Assembly (NCBI RefSeq): GCF_036588685.1
Contig: NC_086378.1
Coordinates: 80,989,127-81,053,126, forward strand
DNA length: 64,000 bases
Reading direction: 5' to 3'
From: Mytilus trossulus
Taxonomy: Eukaryota; Mollusca; Bivalvia; Mytilida; Mytilidae
Under the pieces are notes generated by a model, which ran no database searches, was not told the DNA's origin, and saw nothing but the letters and a program-made list of their open reading frames with translations. Below are positions 36,001 through 51,000 of the stretch, one piece after another; position 1 is the stretch's first letter; each line of letters begins with the position of its first letter. The translations under genes were made by a program, and so were the position numbers.

Positions 36001-39000
36001 TGTTATCTATTTTGAGGTTGATTTGCAAAAGTTTGCATGCAACCTTTAAAAAAAATGTACTTCATTAAACATTTGATTTTAAGGTTGACCAGTATACAAA
36101 AATTAAATAAAAAAACTGGTATCCCATTAATAATGAGGGGCCTAATAGGTTATTTTCATTCTTTTTCTTTTTAGAGCATTTTCGCTATTGTGATCCGTTA
36201 TTCTACAGATTTTTTTTTTATATGTTTGTGATCGGTGATCATGGAAATGAATTTTCTGTGAATCTTGATTGACAAAAAAATCAACTCATGAATCGTGATG
36301 AGACCCCCGACCCATCAGGCCCCTCAATAATAAATCCACAGAATAATTTTTATAACAAACCTGTTGCTCCACAGAATCCACAATATTTAGCACAGTTATC
36401 CTTTGCCCATCCATCATAGGGTTTGAAGCAAGCATACTGTCCAAACTGGTTACAAGTTGCAATCTTGTCTGAACAGGAACCAGATGAAGTTGGAGCACAA
36501 TCAGCCTTCTGACAACACTTGTCACTTACATCAGGTACCAGTTGACAGTTTGGTGGAAGTGTACCGTATCTTGGACATCTATATAATGAAAAATTTTAAC
36601 ATGAGATTATTTTCTTAACAGATGCCCCACTAACATTTAATCTGAAGTGGGACAAACCAACAGACAGACAGAATGATAAATGAACAGACACATAGACTGA
36701 AAAACATAATGCTCATAAATGGGACATTTAAACAGATGTTTTACTTGCAATCAACAAAATATGGAGTCATTAAGATTTAAATAAGCCATGAACCCAAGCA
36801 GAGTTTAAATATCATAGCTACTGGTATTAATGTAGTGAATGTAAATTTAACAACATGCTCAAATCATCATCAAAACATCAATCCTACAAAGATTCTTTGT
36901 AAATAAGGACATTGACTAACCAGTTAATCTTCACTGAACAGAGCTTCCAAATTACTACACTTTATTGAAGAAAGTTAAGGTGTTACAAGAATTCCTGATT
37001 GACTGACATCTGTGTTTTTAAAAAGGCTTAAAGAGTCCTTGCCTTGTATATGGTTACCATTGATTGTGAATACTACTTAGCACCACACATGATTGTACTT
37101 TTCATGGCCAGTTTTAGTGGAATACATATTGCTCAATCAAGAGTTTTCTATGTGAGTCATTTCAAAATTAATGTTTTAGGTCTTCTTGTTTTTATTCTTT
37201 TATTTAGTTTTTGTTCACTATTCTTCAACAATTCTGAAGTATAAACAATTAAAAAATCAATAATTATTACCACATAAAAAAGACCAATTAATGAACTTTT
37301 GACCCCTTCATTGAACTTCTGACCCCTACCTATCAGTACATCTGTATTGTCCAGATTTAGCATCAATACATTCACAGTCGTAATCACATCCATCATTCCA
37401 ACTGTCTCCTTGTTGGTGAATTCTACCCTTGTAAATACAGGCATCTGAAACATAGATGTTACAATTATAAATAAAAGGGGGAGATACAATGATTAGATGG
37501 TCATAACTTCCAAGACAAAGGCAAAGAAAACACAATTGATAGTCTGTAAAACAAATAATCTATTATGCTTATTTTCAGAGGAACCCCAGTGTACATCATG
37601 CAAAGACTTTCTACTTCACAATGAATTATGTATTTATTTATATATATAAATATTAAATATTTGGACATTATTTGTTAAAAACAAAATAAAAAAAGTCACT
37701 TTTTGTTTTATTTTTTGTATAGAACACAATCTTTCTATACCAATTTCTTGTTAGCACAGACAAAATGTTTGACTCACCAAAACACTTTCCAAAGATTATG
37801 GGACACATAGTAACAGATTTTTAAAATGGATTCCTTTCTTGTTAGTAATAACTTGTTGATTGTAGTTATAATTAATATAAAAACAGAACTCTTGTCTATT
37901 TTTTCTATTCAGGGCATACAAATATTTCTCCTGTTCTACTTCAACAAACTTAAGTGTGCCTACTTGAGTATCCAGTTTGTGAGATCTGGCTTCCACTTCC
38001 TGAGAGTGCTGGGGGCTTTCCATATCCAGTAAAGCTACCACTGAATCCAGCTGGATTAAATCCACTGGTTCCTTGTCCAACTGTTCCCGTGACACTGCAT
38101 TGTGGAACTCTACAACAGGTTGGGTCTTTTGGATCAGGTACATACTGGCAACCGAGTGGAATATTCTCAAATTTGCCACATCTGAAACAATGCCAAAATA
38201 TCATAATTATCATTTGTTTATTCTATTAAAATTAAATCTCATGTAAATGTATTGGTTGCTTCAGTGTACAATAGAAGAAGGTTGAGATCTCACTTAACAT
38301 GGTGAACCCTGAACCCGGTCACGTTTTAGCACCTGTCCCAAATCAGAAGCTTCTAGCCTTTAATTTTTAGTCTTTAATGGTGTTTTTTTTAAGTTTTAGT
38401 TCATTTCCCTTAAGTAGTACACATTTTTGTTTAGGGGCTACGTAGTTGAAGCCCATCTCTGGGTTCTTGATTTTCATCCTGAGTTTTAAGACCCATTGGT
38501 GGCCGTTGGCAATGTCCACTTATTTCTATATAGATAGGATACAATTTCAAATAAGGTAACTAACCATCTACACCAAAGGACAAAACTTTGAATAATTACT
38601 GGTCAAAAGTTTGATTGCTAAAAATGGGCACATAAATATGTGGCAGGTTTAAACATGTCTGTGAGTGCTGAGCGCTTCCCTTAACCTGTGACAGTTGTGG
38701 TTCCATTTCAACACAAAGTAAGAGCGTACTATCCCCTCCAAGAACATAACCTGTGAGAATGTGTTTTACTATCCCCTCCTAGAACATTACCTGTCAGTAC
38801 ACTGATAGTAATGGTTTCTAGCATCCTCACATCGACATCTCAAACTACATCCATCTTCCCACTGTTCTCCTTGTCTGTAATATGAGCCCTTGTATACACA
38901 GAAATCTAAAACAAGAAAAGAAAAGAAAAATTATTATTGCTATTTTGTGCATTTTTCCTTTGATCTTTTTTTGTGATAATTTTTCATATCATGCTTCTCG

Positions 39001-42000
39001 CATGTAATGGAAAATTATTACTAGAAACTAAGCAGGCAAATGGTGTTGCTAATGAAATTGACATGAAATTGACAACGTTGTCATAGGTAAAATAGCGATA
39101 AACAGATTATCATTGATCATCTCAACTCAATTGCCTTTTTCGCTTTCGCCGTCCCAGCTCAAGCGAGAAAACCAATCTCGTTGAAATGAGCAACGATAAT
39201 CTATAATTATCTACAACCTTAAATATGCTAATTTAAGCCTTTGAAAGCACTTTATGTTCCTAACAGAATATGTGTACAGCATAATAAGAAAAAGAAACAA
39301 CAGACATAAGTGTGTCACTAAAAATGTGATTTTTTTGGTACACATAAATATCAGAATTTATGCGAGGTTATAATTTGAAACAATTTGTATTTATACTATC
39401 TATATTCACTTGCACAATATACATTTTGCATGATAAATTATAGATGGCTGCACATATTGGTTAAGGGAATTTACTCCTACCATAAAAAAAAATTCAAACT
39501 TCCACAAGTTTAGAAGCAGAAGACATTGAGTGCATGTAGGTGAAGGTAAGATATGTAGCAGGAACAATTCTGCCTAAGATTCGGGGATGCGGACCACAGC
39601 TAATTCTAGTTTGTAAACTGATGTGTGCGGAAAACGACTGATGCCAAAAGTGATGAGCTGTAATAAATCTAAGTAAATAAAAACCAAAAACTGAAAACAA
39701 TATATGATTTAATCAGCAAAGTACAACTGTTATTATGTAAAGCCAAAAGTATAGAAATGGAAATGTAGCAGGAACAATTCTATTTACCGTACTGTGGAGG
39801 CTTGTAGCATATGCACTAACCTATTGGTAACTGGTTGGAAAGCTTGGCTTTCCTTAGTGGGACTGAATGTCAGTCCTGAGAGAATTTAACATTTGAATCT
39901 AAAAGAAGTTATATAAAATATATAAATCTCTCGCAGAAGGTATCCAGAGAATTTGCAACGATGCAAATATTAAATTTTACAATTAAGATAAATCTCTCTA
40001 ACTAATGATTTCAAATAGCAAAAGCTATGCAATTTAACAAATATATACTGAATAAGCTTCAAGTAAATTATTAAACAAAGAAATATGAAATTTATAGTTT
40101 TAAACAAGGGAAATAATTATGACATAATAATCCTAACTGCTACAGATATTTGTTAAGCTTGCATGCTAGCTGAACTGTGAAGTCATTATAATGCTAAGTA
40201 AACTACAATCCTTTAAGAGTAGTCTGACAGATAACTAATTTATCTGTCTGTATGAGACTAAACTTTCCAAAGAAGGGTAGTAGTACCTTACCTAATAATG
40301 ACTTCGCGCTTCAGTTAACAAGCAATTAGCTTGTCAAAGACACACTCAATGCATTCTGCAGTAATTGACACAACTTGAATTTTAAAATCAATAGTGAATG
40401 TCAAAATTAACATCTCTTGAAAACTGAGATTGTAAAGTTAGTTATGTATGAGTTACCTCCTCCTGCTGCTGGTGTGGTTCTGACAAAGAATGGAGCTGGT
40501 GTTGTTATCTTCTGAGAGAAATCACACATGTATTTCTTACAACATTGATCATTAGGATCAGGTACCAGTCTACACTGTTGTGGGAGATTCATGAAGTTTG
40601 GACACCTGTAATGTAAGATAGACATTATTGATTGATTGGTTGTTTGGTGTTTTAACACCACTTTTGGCCTTTTTTTATTGTGGTTTGTTTTTTTGGTTGG
40701 AGGAAGCTCAGGAATGCCATGAGATAAACCCAAACCTTAGACAAGTAACTGACAATCCTAGTCAATCAAAATTGGAGTCAAGTGCACCAGCATGAGCTGG
40801 TTCAAACTCACAATCTCAGTGTTCACTGGTTAGTGATTGCAGTAGTGGAACTACTTCAGACCACTTGGCCACCAAAGACCCAAGATAGACTTGAAAACAC
40901 ATCATTATATAATTGTTGAAGATTTTTACATAAGTTCACATAAATCTGAAGAATGTTTATACTGAAGAAAGGGGGGATAAATAATTCTATAATTTTGAAT
41001 TATGAACGAATGATGTTAGGCCATTTTAACATGGGTAGGGAAAATAAGGATTATGTACTATGGATTCATTATTATTTGTTAACTTTTCATGGATTTCATG
41101 GGTACAGATGAACCACGAAATGAAATGTTCGATAAATGATGAATTTTCTATAGGGTTGTATGCTTACTCCAGCAAAACCACGAAATTAATATCCAAGAAA
41201 ATACAAGTTTTCATTAATCAAAGCAAATTGATACCCTGGAAAATAAATGAATCCACAGTATTTTGGATTGGCAATTTTCAAACTAAACACACAGTATATA
41301 AAGAGGGGGTGGCAGGGGTCCTGATGCAAGGACTGTATAGCCAGTCAAGGTCGTTAAAAACTTCCATTTGTTGTTGTCCTGATCCCAAAATCCAGGGCTT
41401 AAAAACATGAAATCCTGAGGTCCGAATTTAAATTTCAATCCCAAAATTCAAAAAAAGAAGTCCCAGACCCAGTGAAAGGATCAATCCTGAAATACCATGC
41501 TTAAAAAACTTGTCCTGGAGTCCTGAAAAAGGTCCTGCCCTCCCTCTAATAAATAATATCAGTCAACCTGTAACTTATCCTTACCTGTCATTACATTGGT
41601 GTCTGCCTTGTGTAGCATCTACACATGTACACTTATCAAACCTGTAACTTATCCTTACCTGTCATTACATTGGTATCTGCCTTGTGTAGCATCTACACAT
41701 GTACACTTATAATCACACCCATCATCCCATTTTGTGCCTTGTTGATAGGTCTTTCCTTTGTACACACAACCATCTGTAAATAACACCATTTTACATATTA
41801 ATCAAACTAATTAACATTATGGGTCTATATACAAACAAAAAGATGTGGTTTAAATGCCAATGAGACATCTCTCCACAAGAGACAAAATGATACACAAATT
41901 AACAAATATAGGTTACCATACAGCCTTCAACAATGCTTATTTTTGTTTTTTTATCTGTGACCTGATTTTGAGGAAAAATGATAACATGCTTTAAAATTGC

Positions 42001-45000
42001 CAAAATAAAGACATTTTCAAAGTCAAAGGTATATTATTTAATCAAAAATATGTATACTTAAAACTCTCTGATATGTTTTTCGAAGACTTTTCTTTAATGG
42101 AGGTGTTGTGAAAATGATCTTGAATGGGAGTTTTCCCTTATCTGAGACTCAAGAGTTATAATTGTCCTTGATAAGTATAGACTATCTGCACCTGGACATT
42201 ATATATAATCAAGCAAAAAGATCTGTGAAAGCTTTAAGGATGTTGGCACCTCTTGTTTTAGAAAATATTGGTTATATGAATTTATTCTCAATTTTTTGCT
42301 TTTATGCAATACACTATGCTGTTGCGAATTGACACCCTCACCCCCCAAAAAAGGTGTACCCCGATTTTTTGCTCTTGTCCAATACACTACATTTTTCACT
42401 ATGCTGTTGAATGTTAAAACACCCCCAAAAAAATGTTTGAAGAAATCTTCATTTATTTTCTGAAATCTGAAATGAGAACACTTGTCCCCCTCCATTTTTT
42501 TTCACTTCCCCCTTTCCCCTTTTCCCCCAGAAAAAAATCTTCCCTAAACATATGGTCAGTATCTCAATTTAAATTTCTAATGGGGTTTGCAACCATCACT
42601 ACCCATTTAAATACATCATAATTTTTTTAAAGTATAAAATGACAAACAGTCATGACTCATATGGCTAAAATCAATATTTATTACTTGTAACTGTTAAAAA
42701 TAAATTGACAGCTAATAACCAAGACAATCATCAGTTCTTAATACATAATTTACAAGCAGTGTAAGGGAGATAATCAAACAGTATTCTTTAAATTGAATTG
42801 GATTACCACCCTTACACTGCTTTTAAATTGTCTCAATTGTCCTGTAATAAGAAAAAAAACTTGTTTTTCCACTTTTTTTTGCCCCTAATTACTAAATGGT
42901 TTGAGTCATAACCCCCCAAAGTCAATTCCCACTACCCCTTTGTAGTATGGAAACTTGTATAATTTCAAAGAGAGTCATACACTTTAAGTTCCAGGGCTTC
43001 CAAAACGGTCATATATTCCGGTCATTTGTATAATGTCCGGTAATAGACCGGCTGGGAAAAGCATGAAACGGTCATAATTTTTTTAGTTTTCAAGGCTTTT
43101 TCGGTCATTTTAATATAATTCACGATCTTTTTGACCCAACATTTTGCCTTTAACAGCCATACATTTCAGGTCATAAAAGTGACATGTTGATTAATTACTA
43201 TCAAAACAACCCTTACTTCAATACTTTCTAATTTTAATCAAGGCTAATTAGTTGTTGGACAGCTGAAAACTATACCTGTTCAGGTGACAGGTAAACTAAT
43301 TTCAGTACCGAACATCGTATAAATTTAATCGTTCCTTTCACAATTACTTTCGTACATTTCAGCGGTTTGTATCTAATTGATTTAGTCCAAAAGATCAAAT
43401 TTATAATAAATACATTTATAAACTTGATTTGATGAAACATTTAAAAAGGTTTTACATGAAAAAATCGTCAGAACTACGTTGTATGAAGAAGAACACGTGT
43501 GCGCATGTCTTTAGGTGTCAGACCACCAATTACTCCCTCAAATTTAGAACGTATGTAAAAGTAGGCCTACTCGGGACAAAAAATAGTGCATTTGATGTCA
43601 TTAGATATAGGAAGATGTGGTGTGAGTGCCAATGAGACAACTCTCCATCCAAATAACAATTGTTTACTTAAACTACCCAACAAATTTGCAGAAATGAAAC
43701 TTTTGGTGAAAGAGAAATATATTTAGACCATTTTGAGCCCAAATTTACTTGTCTATGACTTGAAATTAAAAATTGAGGATTAATGCGCTCCATAGTATAC
43801 TAATTTAAGATTTCAAGAAAACCAGAGGTTATTTTTAGTGGTACATCCATTCGGAAGGTCTCTTCTTTCTTATATGGCTTTAAAGGTATGTCGAAAATTG
43901 GCATGAAGAAAGGTGATACCTGTACGATTCAGGACATACCTGGTTTGTAAGAGGTTAAACTTAAGATAAAAAATTTAGAAAGCTATGAAAATTGCAAAAT
44001 TTGGTTGAACAGATAGGGACTTTTAATTGGTGGTCTGACACCTTTAAAGAAAATGCGGTGAAACCTCAAATTCAGAAAACAATTGAATTTTTTTACTTAA
44101 CTGATCATATGAAGTGATAGTAGTCACATTTCAATCTTTTTGGGGTCAAAAAGTCACATATTGCAAACTTGCAGCCTTAAACTTGAATTTGTGCTATTTT
44201 TAGCTTTTCCCACCCTGACAATATGCTTTTCATAAAAAAAAATGTCCCAAATTGTTATAAATGCACAGTAAGTTGTTTCTGTGGTATCAACATTAAAACA
44301 TGGTTATTTTACTACCAAAAAAAGTTGTTGTCATCAAGATTTAATGAAATTATTTGATTTTTATCCCTTATATCATTGCGTCATAGCATGTATTTGGGAG
44401 ATAACATAGCCTGATGTAAACATTGCAAAAGCTCACAAAAATCCCATTTTTTTTTTATCTCAAATGAAAGTTTTATACCTTAAGTTGTATCAACTGATAG
44501 TAAATAAAACAGTTAAATGACCATGACTGCACTTTTGACCATTTAATAGTTCCATTACTTACACCAGGTGTAAAAAAGGGGGGTCAATATTCCTGGACTC
44601 TTCAATACCTTGGATTTTTTACTTAACCCATGTTAAAAATTGTGGAAAGTCTTTTAAGTAGTAGAACAAACAAGAAAAAAATCAACAAAACTGATCTTGA
44701 TATTGAAAGTTTATGTTCCTGTAGCCCAAAATGAAATTTTCAAGTATTTTCTATCAAAGTCATATATTACAGTCAGTTTAAATTGAGCTGTGAAATTTGT
44801 AATATAAGTCACATTATGCTCAGATAAGCTGTTTCTGACTTCAAATTGACTAAGGATTAAGAATAAAGCAAAGCAAAGATTTCTGAGCAACTTTTTTGGC
44901 TCTTTAGGTGTCAGACCACCAATTACTCCCTCAAATTTAGAACGTATGTAAAAGTAGGCCTACTCGGGACAAAAAATAGTGCATTTGATGTCATTGTTTA

Positions 45001-48000
45001 CTTAAACTACCCAACAAATTTGCAGAAATGAAACTTTTGGTGAAAGAGAAATATATTTAGACCATTTTGAGCCCAAATTTACTTGTCTATGACTTGAAAT
45101 TAAAAATTGAGGATTAATGCGCTCCATAGTATACTAATTTAAGATTTCAAGAAAACCAGAGGTTATTTTTAGTGGTACATCCATTCGGAAGGTCTCTTCT
45201 TTCTTATATGGCTTTAAAGGTATGTCGAAAATTGGCACGAAGAAAGGTGATACCTGTACGATTCAGGACATACCTGGTTTGTAAGAGGTTAAACTTAAGA
45301 TAAAAAATTTAGAAAGCTATGAAAATTGCAAAATTTGGTTGAACAGATAGGGACTTTTAATTGGTGGTCTGACACCTTTAACACAAGGTTATTGTCTGGA
45401 AACTACAAAAAAGCTTGTTTGTGACCATTTTTAGCCGCTAACTCCTCTTCAGTTTGGGACCATAACCCTCAAAATCAACCTCAACCTTCCTTTAGGGGTT
45501 ATAAACTTGTGTTAACTTTTAATTGATTTCACTGACGTCGACAACGACGACGATAACGTGATAGCAATATACGACCAATTTTTTTATAATATTTGCTGTC
45601 GTATAAAATTTAACAGGCAACATTTTCATGAGGGTAATAAACAAATACATACTTCTGGTTCCCGCCACAACAGTTGGTCCAGTACCAGTACCAGTGCCAG
45701 TAAAAGATGTTTGTCCTGGTTGGACACTGCCAGTTGGTGTGTATTGAGCTTTACCATATCCAGAGAATCCTGGACCATATTGGGGAACAGGTACAATTAC
45801 CTGAGTCCCGTTCACATTAGCTGGACAATCTGGAATCTTACAACATCTATCGTTGGGGTCTTCAATAAGTGTACAAGATGGAGGCAAACCCAAAAATTCT
45901 GGACATCTGTGAAAAAAAAGGATTTTTTTCAGTAATATTCAGTGTTTATACAGTCAAGTTAAATGAATTTGTTTGTCAACTTAACATCCATGTTTTTAGT
46001 TAAAATAAAAATAAACTGATGAGAGGGAGTACTGGTCACCTCTATATTTATATTTTAATATCTACTATCATTCTAAATAAATATTATTTGATGTATTTTT
46101 TCTATGATATACACATAATTTCGCATTTTTATATGATCAGTATGTTAGCTTTTTACAGATTCAAACTTGCTTAAAATTATAATCCAAGTTAAAAAAAATC
46201 TTTATTAGAGTTTTTATTTCTTAACTTTGCTCCCAGGATAATGTTCGTCTTGTTAATCAATAAAGGGCAGCGCTTTAGCGCATGATACGCCCATTGCTCT
46301 TTTAACTTGTCTTTTATGTTTTAAATGAATTTATATGATTGACTAGAAATAGTGTTAGCCTGTGAGCCATCATACAAAGGATCAGTTTTCACCTATTAAA
46401 TGTCGGGCTGTTTTCAAATATTTTTTTTAATAAGACAGCATAAAATGTAAAATCTGACAAATTGGTATAGTTGATGTAAAATCTAATATTTATACCAATC
46501 AAAAGGGATATGTTACATTAATATATTCACCAAAGTTTCACCAAAGTTGCATAAAATCCCCCTTTTTTAAGTATAAAAATTCATTACTTAAGAAAACGTA
46601 AAATCTAAAATTTATAAAAATTGTTATTTACAAATGCAAAGTTATTCAGTGGTTAAAATTAATAGTTCTGCTATTTGGTAATTAAATCTATTATAATATA
46701 AATTACTTAGGGTCACATCTGTAGCGTCCAGCCTTGGCATCGTCACAGCGACAAGCCTGGTCACACCCAACAACCCATCTCTGTCCTTGTTGGTATAGTG
46801 TACCGTTTACATAACATCCATCTGGAATGAAAACAATGTATTTTCTAAACTTTTATTTACCAGTAAAACTTTAAAACACATTGTGGACTCCATGTCTCCA
46901 CATATCATCATACTAACAGGTTAATGTTAATTTTGTAAAAAGAATCTATGATCATGAGGATTGTACAGACAGCGTACTAGGCAATTAATATATATCTCCA
47001 TCATATTTCTGAACAATAGCACTATTATAAGATTATGAACATTTTGAATTTTTCTTCAAATTCACACCACTGAGATTCACTATTTCATATTTTGCTTGCA
47101 GCCAGCAATTGAAAAAACTAAAATAATTTGACCCCATCCCAGCCCCTTGCAATGTTGGAATTGGAATTACTTGGAAATTAGTTTCATAGGTCACCACTAT
47201 ACAGGTGTGACTAATTACTATGGACAATTCATAGTAGTAATTATACTAACCAACTTGAGATGGAATGAGTTGTGGAATTTGTCCTGGTTTAGGTGTGGGT
47301 TGTCCTGGTATAGGTGAGGGAGTAACCTGTAATGTTGGTTGTGGCTGGTTTCCAATGAGTCCAGGTGTCAGAGCAGATCCTACAAAGGTCCCCTGTCCTC
47401 CTGAGCATTCTACTTTCTTACAACAATCTGTGGCTACCTTAACCAAGTTGCAGTTGAGAGGAAGATTAACATAATCTGGACATCTAAAAAAGTAATAATC
47501 AGAATGAAAGTTCTAGACAGTAGCAGTTTTAAACACTTTCAGAATAACTCTCTATTAGAATCCTATAAGACTATCAGATAAAAGTTTGTAATAGGTCAAT
47601 GTATGGCCATATAAATAACCTTATTCCATCATGCATCAATTATGTATGGATTGGCCAGTCCCAAGTCAGGAGCATGTCATTTAGGAGATAACTGTATTGT
47701 ATTTTAAGCTCCGACGGCATCAATTGGGGATTTGATGGTCGCAAATTAAGTTTACTGGCGACGCGTTAGCGGAGACAGTAAACGGGTATTTGCGACCATC
47801 AAATCCCAAATTGATGCCGTCGGAGCTTAAAATACAATATTGTTATCTCCATTCTAATGAAACTGACAAAAAAACAACTTTAAAACATGTACTGTGGATT
47901 CATTTATTTTCGTGGGTACCAATTTTCGAGGATTCAGGAAAACTTGCATTTTCGTGGATATATAATTTCGTGGTTTTGGCAAAGTCTGCGTATATTCCTT

Positions 48001-51000
48001 TAGGAAATTTTTAATTGGTTGAACATTTAAATTCGTGGTTCCCCTGTACCCACGAAATCCACGAAAATTGGTATACTACGAATAATAATGAATTCACAGT
48101 ATTTAAAATCTGCCATATGCCGTCTGCGCTTGCGCGTACGTCCCATAACATCAATTGTCAATTGATGCCATGTAAGAAAGTGACGTTATCCAATCAAAAT
48201 GAATGTTACAAACGTCATACCTGCCAACTTTCACGATTTAGGCGTGTACTACACGATTTAGACCCTTAGTCACGATTGCACGATCGTGTTCCTGAAAAAC
48301 CCTCTAAAACACAATTTGGTGAAAATCTACACGAAAAATATTGTTGTTCCCGATTTTGAACTGTGTCTAATGGAGGAAAATCGTGTTCAGAAAATCAAAT
48401 TGTGTGTTTCTCATGATCAAATTAATCAGCAAATCAAAAACGTTTTCTCTCAAGATTGTTTTAACATGCTAGATATTGAACTTGTGTTGTATTCCACTGT
48501 TTGTTGATGTAAAAACGTGAACATGGCAAATGATTTTTCAACAGCAAGGAGGTTCTTACACAGAATAAGAATAAAAACATGGCTGATTGACAAACTTCAA
48601 TGATGCAGTACTACCATGAATATAATAAATAGTAGTTTATTCACTAATTTATTGACATTACATATACACATGCTGTTACATAATTTCATTTATGTATTCA
48701 ATCATTTAAAGTATAATGTACTATTCATTATTTTTCACATGGACCCCCACACCCACATCAACATGAGGAACCCCTTAAATGAGGGAATACCCTTAGTCAA
48801 GGGGTCACTGTTGTAAAAAAATAAAATAGAAAAATGTAGATTTATTAACTTTAAATTCTGACATTATATTTGGAACAGCTTTTCTAAATGAAGAGTCCTA
48901 TTATTTTGAATAATAAAGAAGATATAAGGCCAAGAACATATCAAAATTCTTGGACATGTGTTGACCATATAATACCAGATAGGTCATAAGATGAATAGTT
49001 CTTTGGGAAAAGTTTCTTCAAATACAAAATGTACATGTAATATGCATATGAATGTGTGCTCATTTGTACTTTAAAAGTGTTTTTTAATGTCCTAACATTG
49101 AGGGGGGATCCCTATGTGTTGTTCCCAACCTGATAAAGGTCCTTCTTTGTGTATAATTTTAGATTGGAAAAGTCAACAACTATTTAGTATCCTTACACAT
49201 GAAAATAATTCCTGGTCTTACAGCTACATGTTCATAATTTCTGCTGATATAATAACTAGAATCATTCAAATAAACTTTAAAAAAAAAAAAGAGATGTAAG
49301 CTCATCTTACAAATCATGCAAATATGACACTTTTTCTAGACTACAAAACAGCACGCGCAAAATAGTCGTCTCAAAGAATTTTAAACTTTGAAATTGTTGT
49401 CGCGCGATAAAACCCCCATGGGCATTTTTAAAAGTTGGCAGGTATGCAAACGTTGTTGCATTAGAATCAGTGGTTGCTGTTTGTTTATGTTTTACATAAT
49501 TTGTTTTCCATCCATTTTTTTATTCATAAATAAGGCCTTTAGTTTTTTTGTCTGAATTGTGTTACATTGTCATTTCAGGGCCTTTTATAGCTGACCATGC
49601 GGTATTGGCTTTGCTTATTGTTGAAAGCCCTATGATGACCTATAATTGTTAATTTCTGTGTCATTTTGGGCTCTCGTGGAAAGTTGTCTCATTGGCAATC
49701 ATGCAACATCTTCTTTTTTATATTCATTGATTGATATTTGAGTGCTAATAGTTTGTTTGGTGAACCATGTATTATGTGAGAGCTTTTAAAATGATGCAAA
49801 TATAATTATGAGACAATCCACTTCCTAACCAGGTTGGATAATTATTCTAAAACATTTTTCAGTTTTTTAACATAGTAATCAAAATCTGTATGTATCAATG
49901 AGAGGTAATTTGGCCTTCTACTATTCTGGAAATTGATATTCAGTCTATATTTTTGTTGAAAATCAGAATTTACACTTATTGACCCTGGAATTTTTGCCCC
50001 CTCCCCCCATTATTGGTGCTACCTACTTAATTTTAAAATTGATGTGTCCAGGACTTGATTGTTAACTACATAAACAAAATCTTTAACCAGATATGGGAAG
50101 ACAAATTTTACAGACAGACAGACCAGAAACCATCAATTCCACCTATAATAGTACCAGTATATTTGGGCCATAACAATTTATAAAGGTTAAAATACCTCTT
50201 ATTACATCTGTAGTATCCATAGATAGCCCGTTCACATTTACATTCCAGATCACATCCATCATACCAAGTCTGACCCTGTTTGTAGGAGACACCCTTGTAA
50301 ATACATACATCAGTTGGGCCTGGCTGGTCACCTGAAAGAATTTAATAGAATGCATATCTTTATGCTATAGAAAAGTTGTATATCTTCAACATTTTCTGTC
50401 CTTGGTTTCAAATATTCAGTTTTGAGCATTCTGGATGAAGGTAATTCATCAAAGTGCTTTGGACGAATGTAATTTATAAAGTGTTGTTTTTCATAATTTT
50501 GAAAATTTCTCCTTTATCTCTAAGTTTCAATTGATCAGATATCATTACTACAGTATTTATGACATTACATAACATTGATCAGATATCATTACTACTGTAT
50601 GTATGACATTACATAACATTGATCAGATATCATTACTACTGTATGTATGACATTACATAACATTTATCAGATATCATTACTACAGTATTTATGACATTAC
50701 ATAACATTCACTTACCACATTTATTACAGAATTTACGACAGTTGTCTCGAGACCAGCTGGCATAATCTGGGTTAGTACATACATCTGGTCCAAACTGTAG
50801 ACAGTTAGGTAGTTTGTCAACACATGGTGCATCTGTAGGGTTGGTTACTCCTAAAATAGATAGACAGGTTTGATTTTTTTGCAAGATTAATTTTACACTA
50901 GGGTTTGTAAATCCTAAAATAGATAGAAATGTTTGATTTCATTGCCAGATTAATTTTACACTAGGGTTTGTAAATCCTTAAATAGATACCAATGTTTGAT

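Noticed and set aside
41060-41410. 116-codon plus-strand frame
   Set aside because: Overlaps a TA-flanked MITE and flanking repeat sequence; no protein features.
48286-48816. Two plus-strand frames with counterparts at 32110-32712
   Set aside because: They fall in the inverted-repeat element. The two copies do not keep a common uninterrupted protein or a recognisable domain.
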